DNA from: Saprospiraceae bacterium
GTDB taxonomy: Bacteria; Bacteroidota; Bacteroidia; Chitinophagales; Saprospiraceae
NCBI GenBank assembly: GCA_013002625.1
Contig: JABDJE010000071.1
Coordinates: 1 to 10,676 of the forward strand
Direction: 5' to 3'
Length of the DNA stretch: 10,676 bases
Every line of letters begins with the position of its first letter. The stretch's first letter is position 1. The notes under the pieces are model-generated. The model had not been told where the DNA came from. It saw nothing but the letters and a program-made list of their open reading frames with translations, and searched no databases. The position numbers and the translations under genes were made by a program. Positions 8,001 through 10,676 of this stretch are shown here, in pieces.

Positions 8001-9694
8001 TCCCAGGTTGGATGGTTGACGCTTTGTCTACTTCCTTTGATCAGCTTGGTGAAGATTACACCTTCCGGCTGAACTTCTCCTCGGCTGTCGTTATTCGGCA
8101 CACTACCTTCATCGGTAGTAAGTCCCACCTTATATACATTATCACAATTCAGTGTATAGAAATACTCATAGGATACCGCCAGAACCTGGTCTTGTCTCAA
8201 TCTGGCATTCAATGAAATAAATCCCAACTCTGCATTGAAGGTATATTCACTTGGGTTAAGCCTTCGTCCTGTGAATATTTCAAAATCTTCAAGGTATTCC
8301 AAACCATACTGGCTTGACTCTAAAATGGTTCTTGTTCTGTCTCCCCTGTTAACCGATTGATCATCGATCAGGGTTTTCATTAATGTGTTGGCATCATTTT
8401 CAGGCATAAGTCTGCCCTCAATATCAATCAGGTTGGGATCCGGCACCAAGGGCACCTCATAACCACGCATCGGGTTATCATTGGAGAATAAAGCCTCCTT
8501 GGGTTCAGCAAGGTCCGTAATAGCACAAATCAAGGTTTGATTCTGCTGATAATCCGGTCTGTTATCTGAAATCCAAACTTCGATATTGGTTACCCTAAAA
8601 CTGTTGTTTATATAGGGCATATTGGATAGTGCCTCCTCGTAGGCGTCTCTATGATAGTGCGAGATGAAAAAGTGTCTGTTTTCATCGTATTCATCAGGTC
8701 GTAATTCAAACTCCTGAAATGTGGCACCATTCTGAACACTCAAAGACTCCTGCCTGGATCTTTGCTGCGAGGCAATTCCTGTTATACGGAGCCGGCCAAA
8801 CTGCAGTTCAGTTTTTAATCCAAACAAACTCTGATTTCCCTGAATTAACGTGCTACGCAGTGGTAACGAGACATTTCCTGCCTCTATCTTCTTTATTATA
8901 TCATCCTCAGAAAACTGTTCTGAGTCATATTCCAATTTGATCTTACGGTCAAAATCAAAACTGGCGTTGTTATCAAAATTAAAACCAAGGTTCATTTTAT
9001 CCCCGATGTTTCCTTCGACATTCATCTTAATGTCCATGTCGAAATCAAATAGGGTAAACTTCCTGGCACTTTCAAACTGATCAATTGCCTCGGTATTGGA
9101 ATGGGTGACACCAAAGGTGAGGTCTATACTACCCTGGGGTTCGATTGTTATATCATTCCCTCCAAAAAGTCTATCGATAAGGTTACGTTCAATATTTACC
9201 TTTGATAGGGGGTCCACCAATGCGGTTCCAGAAGAATACTCAGAAGACAGTCCAGATATTTTATCAAAATAAGCACGCTCCTGCTGTTTGCTACGCCATT
9301 CGAGATATTCCTCAAATGTCATATAACTTGGTGCGCGGTAATATTCATCTCCTATCCTCTCAGTCACCAGATATGTCCCCGTCTCCGGATCATATTCTAC
9401 CGATTGATCAATATTGGACGGAAATAAATCAAATGGATTGTATTTTTCGTCACTTATATAATTACCATACCTGTCTTCTAAAGGTAGGGTGTCCTGTACC
9501 ATTTGCTGATAAGCCAGGGGTTCCGGTGGGAATACACTGCCCGCACTTGATGAAAGAGAGCAAAAAAACAATCCAACGCCAACTACAAATACAATTAAAT
9601 TACTGCCTAATTGTGCCATTACTTCTTCAAAATACTTATATGTGATCTGCCCTGTTTTTTTGATATCACTGTCATTAAACGTAAATAATCTCAA
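2039..9694 (-). CDS. sprA: SprA (Sov), outer-membrane translocon of the type IX secretion system
   Basis: This is the full-length giant outer-membrane barrel that forms the protein-conducting channel of the type IX secretion system. In Flavobacterium johnsoniae SprA is a 36-strand single-chain barrel working with PorV and a plug protein. The 2551-residue length fits the family (about 2400-2500). Family-typical blocks in order (numbering from the TTG at 9694) are: LPLEDRYGN at 70-78, NPFDL at 86-90, SVEYDPETGTYLV at 98-110, YMTFEEYLEWRSKQQ at 124-138, the SLDDFEG block near 880, the GKFFPDHWGLRIPFY block near 1630, and a C-terminal run of alternating beta strands ending in GGITMQMTLN. A hydrophobic export segment lies at 33-45. 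Start choice is open. The frame opens at TTG 9694, six bases after the ruvA stop, but the first ATG is at 9619 (residue 26), just before the hydrophobic segment and preceded by purine-rich GAAGAAG. The ATG form would lack basic residues before that segment; the TTG form has several. All six mature cysteines lie in the N-terminal 60 percent. Confidence 0.97.
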   Translation of the reverse strand: MRLFTFNDSDIKKTGQITYKYFEEVMAQLGSNLIVFVVGVGLFFCSLSSSAGSVFPPEPLAYQQMVQDTLPLEDRYGNYISDEKYNPFDLFPSNIDQSVEYDPETGTYLVTERIGDEYYRAPSYMTFEEYLEWRSKQQERAYFDKISGLSSEYSSGTALVDPLSKVNIERNLIDRLFGGNDITIEPQGSIDLTFGVTHSNTEAIDQFESARKFTLFDFDMDIKMNVEGNIGDKMNLGFNFDNNASFDFDRKIKLEYDSEQFSEDDIIKKIEAGNVSLPLRSTLIQGNQSLFGLKTELQFGRLRITGIASQQRSRQESLSVQNGATFQEFELRPDEYDENRHFFISHYHRDAYEEALSNMPYINNSFRVTNIEVWISDNRPDYQQNQTLICAITDLAEPKEALFSNDNPMRGYEVPLVPDPNLIDIEGRLMPENDANTLMKTLIDDQSVNRGDRTRTILESSQYGLEYLEDFEIFTGRRLNPSEYTFNAELGFISLNARLRQDQVLAVSYEYFYTLNCDNVYKVGLTTDEGSVPNNDSRGEVQPEGVIFTKLIKGSRQSVNHPTWDLMMKNVYPLRTNQLNEEDFTFNIYYEDDSDGSLKNFLPEPNFPQIPLLNVFQLDRLNSRNDPQPDGIFDFVPGITVIPQSGSIVFPVLEPFGSSLDSLFGDPAIAAKYKYQELYDTTVVIAAINLVQNKFVMKGRYKSTISSEYSLGAWNIPQGSVTVRAGGRILTEGIDYEVDYGIGRVRIINEAFLQQGTPINVSYEDNSVFSLQQRTMLGMRAEYEVNENFYIGGTYMRLFERPFTQKVNIGDDPINNRVFGLDMDYSKEAPWITKAVDKLPFYSTNAESNINFTAEVAALKPGHSGAVNLNGSDDDSGVVSLDDFEGAVSSLPLSSQPNRWVLASVPDTDDFRESDETGLEYGANRALLNWYVIDRSARRNTTDSDNSYTRFINQQELFNRQLPQGQLPDLFTFDLSYYPTERGPYNFDPPGGTSVSAGLAGIDQVEGKVLLAEPETRWAGIMRYMPNSDFQAANYEFIEFWLLNPFMDRPDGSVHQSDEEGFLTFHLGNVSEDILKDNLQFYENSLPTPGETPAITETVWGDVPKGRPTNDAFDNNFRKDQDLGLDGLVDDREKSKYQDYLEAIQLAFSLPGAIFEDPAGDNFVYFNDFSDDSPFTEEDDLLTRYKYFNNPQGNSPDLREIETFQRGNPNPDKEDLNNNRSLDPGESFHQYKVPIQNINGEIDTSSSNFIREVRSITNPQNGQEEKWYRYRIPLNEGEAINGIEGFRSIQFMRLIVNGFSTAKTFRMADFELIRNQWRRLPGVCNIDGVFQGDFNVDVVGVEENQSKQPFGYTLPRGIQQERLFSNFANVLQDERSLSMNFCDLERNCNVSIVKLTDLDLRVFERMQMFVHAESRNDEMEDGDVSIFLRVGKDFDLHYYEYEIPLTLSKEDSLLTDRELSEIVWPEANMFDFALDLFIQAKKMRNVLGVPKLDDFVIDNEWLVENLPALDQEYQSIFVDTIGTNQYLPEGHKITIKGNPNLGLVKGMQIGLRNISERDDAPMDGFCGEVWVNELRVTGLLERGGLAGLARLDIQMADLGNFSASTSYSSLGWGALDQKVNERAKEEVIEYDVATNLELGKFFPDHWGLRIPFYAQYAKSITNPEFDAYDFDITVEDEFDLVKNMAPQVADTISQRNQTVRTIRTFNFTNVRKERTGGKKQDKPDLKAASKNAAPASAPKPAAPQQPRKPKPWDIENVSLSYAFTEVNYRDPILKGDNSKDYRLGLDYSFNRRGGYIQPFKKVIKSKSLALIKEFNFNPIPNSLTFSSDINRFIATRTFRIPEEPTFEFEDRRFIWERRYDMNWNLAKSIKINYSAFNEAYIDELRQTGVAENPADRPWVDEFGNEVDVSNDPGIVKDYWQDNLRDFGRNTNFNQNISVNYTLPLKYIPYMDWVDVRAQYRGVYNWAAGPLITIDEFGNSIGSIIQNQQNRSITANFNLDKLYNKSKYIKSLDKRKSSSRSRRGRLPNDQQNKVGRDDQTSKNPQDSRDSRKKDKEAGGLAKLLLRPLFALRSVKINYKEDFSTTIPGFMGVPQYFGLSDNFTAPGVGFVVGLQPDISISNPNNWLQQAAANDWITKSRGLNQEVIQTERQDIDVKIKIEPWADFRIDIDLQKTYQSNHSEEFKNKSLDQDITNYQQLALRDVGSFEMTYFSLGTLFDGDLEGLFNTFEDYRSIISYRLPNDVLDSHSEDGVEFANGYGKQSSTVVVPAFLAAYTGKDPNSVSLDLEGDVRSLGYMPKPNWKLRYDGLVKLPWFSDRFSSFTIEHGYSSRLRVNSYFSDVQYDANNPYNDLKANGNYYSRLEIPFIQINEQFNPVIGVNMKTKKDLNLEFSYVKARTLDLSINASSELQETRRTEYVFGFGYTIRDSKFLKKKNKRRSSRSSRPTNDDATANNPRRSSRRNVTSQRGNDMTFLLNFGYSDNISLVHQLDFGGDAEPSRGTKTLSINPSVDYVLNENLTMRLFVDYRSTRPYISSSPPVTTINGGITMQMTLN
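2295..2412 (-). other. Arg/Ser/Lys-rich low-complexity insert in SprA
   Basis: Residues about 2428-2467 of SprA (TTG numbering) are strongly basic and Ser-rich, with clusters such as KKKNKRRSSRSSRP and PRRSSRRN separated by an Asn/Asp/Ala stretch. They sit between predicted beta strands near the end of the barrel, so they should be a long flexible loop or turn. The reading frame is intact across it. Confidence 0.7.
3520..3665 (-). other. Charged Lys/Arg/Asp/Gln/Ser-rich low-complexity insert in SprA
   Basis: Residues about 2010-2059 of SprA (TTG numbering) include KSSSRSRRGR, then a polar Asn/Gln/Asp stretch and DSRDSRKKDKEAGG. No hydrophobic alternation typical of a barrel strand is visible here, so it is probably a long disordered loop between two strands. 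Beta-strand-like sequence resumes on both sides. Confidence 0.7.
4440..4570 (-). other. Ala/Pro/Lys-rich linker in SprA
   Basis: Residues about 1709-1752 of SprA (TTG numbering) read as a Lys-rich segment (RKERTGGKKQDKPD) followed by an Ala/Pro-rich run (AAPASAPKPAAPQQP), then PWDIENVSLSY, where beta-strand-like sequence resumes. It looks like a flexible linker. The DNA here is locally GC-rich compared with the rest of the gene, as expected for Ala/Pro codons. Confidence 0.7.
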
Positions 9695-9700
9695 AATATG

Positions 9701-10291
9701 CTAAGATAGATGCCTTAATACTGATTTAATTAAGGATTCTACCTGATCAATGCTAGAATCCTGGGCGAGTACCTTATCTACTGTCTTGTTTACCTGAGAT
9801 TTTTGAAATCCTAGAGCAACTAACGCAGAAATTGCCTCCTCTCGTATGCCTGTGTTTGAATAATTTACATTGTGCGCCAATCCGACAGAATCCTTGGCAA
9901 TTTTATCCTTCAAATCAAGTATAATACGCTGAGCCGTTTTTGGTCCAACACCCTTCACTTTCTTAAATGCAGCGACATTATCCGTTAATATTGCGGAACG
10001 GGCCTCATCAGGCTTCATGTATGAAAGCGTTACACGGGCTGTATTGGGGCCTATTCCGGAAACCGACAATAGCTTGATAAATAATTCCTTTTCATCTTCA
10101 TCAAAAAATCCATACAAGGTGTGGGCATCATCTCGAACGATAAGATGTGTGTACAATTTCACACTATCAAGATTTTCAACCTGACCATAAGTATTCAAAC
10201 TGATTTGAATATCATAGGCGATATTGCCAATATCTAGAAAGATATTAGTTGGCGATTTATAGGTGATTTTTCCTTGTAAATAAGCGTACAA
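9701..10291 (-). CDS. ruvA: Holliday junction branch migration complex subunit RuvA
   Basis: The gene encodes a 196-residue cytoplasmic protein, the usual RuvA length. RuvA tetramers bind four-way DNA junctions and load the RuvB motor for branch migration in recombination and repair. Domain I, the OB fold, is residues 1-63, opening with MYAYLQGKI. Domain II has two helix-hairpin-helix motifs, LLSVSGIGPNTA (74-85) and KKVKGVGPKTA (110-120), which grip the DNA backbone. Domain III, the small helical RuvB-contacting domain, is about 149-196 after a flexible linker. The start is TTG at 10291: the family N-terminus begins exactly there, and no ATG lies between it and the upstream in-frame stop at 10340-10342. 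The TAG stop (9701-9703) is six bases before the first possible sprA start and 81 before the first sprA ATG, so the two genes are probably co-transcribed. RuvB and RuvC are not in the window. Confidence 0.96.
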   Translation of the reverse strand: MYAYLQGKITYKSPTNIFLDIGNIAYDIQISLNTYGQVENLDSVKLYTHLIVRDDAHTLYGFFDEDEKELFIKLLSVSGIGPNTARVTLSYMKPDEARSAILTDNVAAFKKVKGVGPKTAQRIILDLKDKIAKDSVGLAHNVNYSNTGIREEAISALVALGFQKSQVNKTVDKVLAQDSSIDQVESLIKSVLRHLS

Positions 10292-10347
10292 AGGCGTTGA
10301 TTTTAGCTTGCGAAGATAGGAAATATATTTATTAAGATATTAAAAAT

Positions 10348-10364
10348 AGTTATAATATATAACT
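10348..10364. promoter_or_regulatory. AT-rich palindrome in the ruvA/bioY divergent intergenic region
   Basis: AGTTATAATATATAACT is a perfect inverted repeat with 7-bp arms and a 3-base centre. It lies about 57 bases upstream of the ruvA start, and 36-80 bases upstream of the possible bioY starts. The position suits an operator for one or both divergent genes. The local sequence is almost all A and T, though, so a chance palindrome is quite possible. I could not place a convincing Bacteroidota promoter (TTTG and TAnnTTTG boxes) on either strand of this region. Confidence 0.25.
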
Positions 10365-10444
10365 CTATTATTATCAACAATGAAGCCAAACTTTTTATTA
10401 TGTCTGACGATTAATTTACCTTAGAATTCGAAAAATATCCTCCA

Positions 10445-10676
10445 TTGAAATTAAGACCTTACAAAGTTGCACTGGCTCTCCTTGCCATAATCATGTCATC
10501 CTATATCGCTGTCACCCTGCCTTTTAGTTTGCAAGGCATCCCATTTACAGCACAAAGTCTGATTGTATTTATATGTGCCGCCTTTCTGGCTCCAACAGAA
10601 TTTACTTTCGCCATAGTTACATATTTGCTTTTAGGTGTCATCGGAGCGCCTGTATTTGCAGAGGGCACATCGGGGT
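10445..10676 (+). CDS. bioY: BioY, biotin ECF transporter substrate-binding component, 5' part (cut by window end)
   Basis: These are the first 77 codons of an integral membrane S component that captures biotin for uptake, usually with the shared EcfA/EcfT energising module; the family is about 180-200 residues. The sequence after a basic N-terminus (KLRPYK) gives a first membrane helix (VALALLAIIMSSYIAV). The BioY hallmark follows: LPF, IPFTAQSLIVF, an alanine-rich helix, then YLLLGVIGAPVFAEGTSG at the window edge, matching the conserved GxxGxPVF-G region. I chose TTG at 10445 because it gives a short basic N-terminus just ahead of helix 1. The first in-frame ATG inside the open frame, at 10493, would cut into helix 1. 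A second in-frame ATG at 10400 is separated from the body by a TAA at 10412-10414. The gene is divergent from ruvA. Confidence 0.9.
   Translation, partial: MKLRPYKVALALLAIIMSSYIAVTLPFSLQGIPFTAQSLIVFICAAFLAPTEFTFAIVTYLLLGVIGAPVFAEGTSG

Noticed and set aside
9560..9570. Lipoprotein signal at the SprA N-terminus (Cys45 after the hydrophobic core)
   Set aside because: The residues before Cys are LFF, which does not fit a lipobox, and SprA is an integral barrel rather than a lipoprotein.
9202..9645. Open frame of 147 codons on the + strand opposite the sprA 5' end
   Set aside because: It lies antisense to strongly conserved SprA sequence. It is rich in His, Pro and Gln, has no domain or signal that I recognise, and looks like a shadow of the sense frame.
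10292..10400. Bacteroidota-type promoter boxes for ruvA or bioY
   Set aside because: Near matches to TAnnTTTG exist (for example TATATTTA at 10324-10331), but none has a TTTG or TTG box at the expected distance of about 19-21 bases. In such AT-rich DNA they are expected by chance.
10380..10424. Mini-ORF MKPNFLLCLTINLP upstream of bioY, as a possible leader peptide
   Set aside because: Only 14 codons in AT-rich DNA, no attenuator hairpin after it, and no run of residues tied to biotin. Nothing supports translation.
1..10676. CRISPR array, insertion sequence, tRNA/rRNA, phage or defence genes
   Set aside because: No regularly spaced repeats, transposase-like sequences, terminal repeats or RNA gene hallmarks were seen; every long coding region is accounted for by known housekeeping or secretion families.

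Overview
The window looks like a chromosomal segment of a member of the Bacteroidota that has a type IX secretion system. The main evidence is a complete, very large sprA gene, which encodes the outer-membrane translocon of that system and is known only from this phylum. The DNA is AT-rich, especially between genes. There are no clear Shine-Dalgarno sequences except a purine-rich stretch before one candidate sprA start, and at least two genes appear to begin at TTG. I cannot place it below phylum with confidence.

Layout: (1) At the left edge on the + strand is the 3' part of a glycoside hydrolase family 31 alpha-glucosidase, whose 5' end lies outside the window. (2) A 172-base AT-rich gap with an inverted repeat follows. 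(3) Next is a complete mscL on the + strand, encoding the large-conductance mechanosensitive channel. (4) A hairpin with A and T runs on its two sides lies between mscL and the convergent sprA and probably terminates transcription from both sides. (5) sprA fills about 7.6 kb of the - strand. (6) ruvA, the Holliday-junction branch-migration subunit, lies immediately upstream of sprA on the same strand. The two probably form one transcription unit, ruvA then sprA. (7) An AT-rich divergent intergenic region follows. (8) At the right edge on the + strand is the 5' part of a bioY gene (biotin ECF transporter substrate-binding component), cut by the window end.

The genes serve separate housekeeping and envelope functions: carbohydrate breakdown, osmotic safety valve, protein export, DNA recombination and biotin uptake. 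Only ruvA-sprA looks like an operon, and that reflects position rather than shared function. I found no mobile element, CRISPR array, tRNA or rRNA, and no clearly new multi-gene system. The points most worth a second look are two EF-hand-like acidic loops in SprA, three low-complexity inserts in SprA, the same-frame ruvA/sprA junction interrupted by one amber codon, and an in-frame stop just upstream of the bioY coding region.
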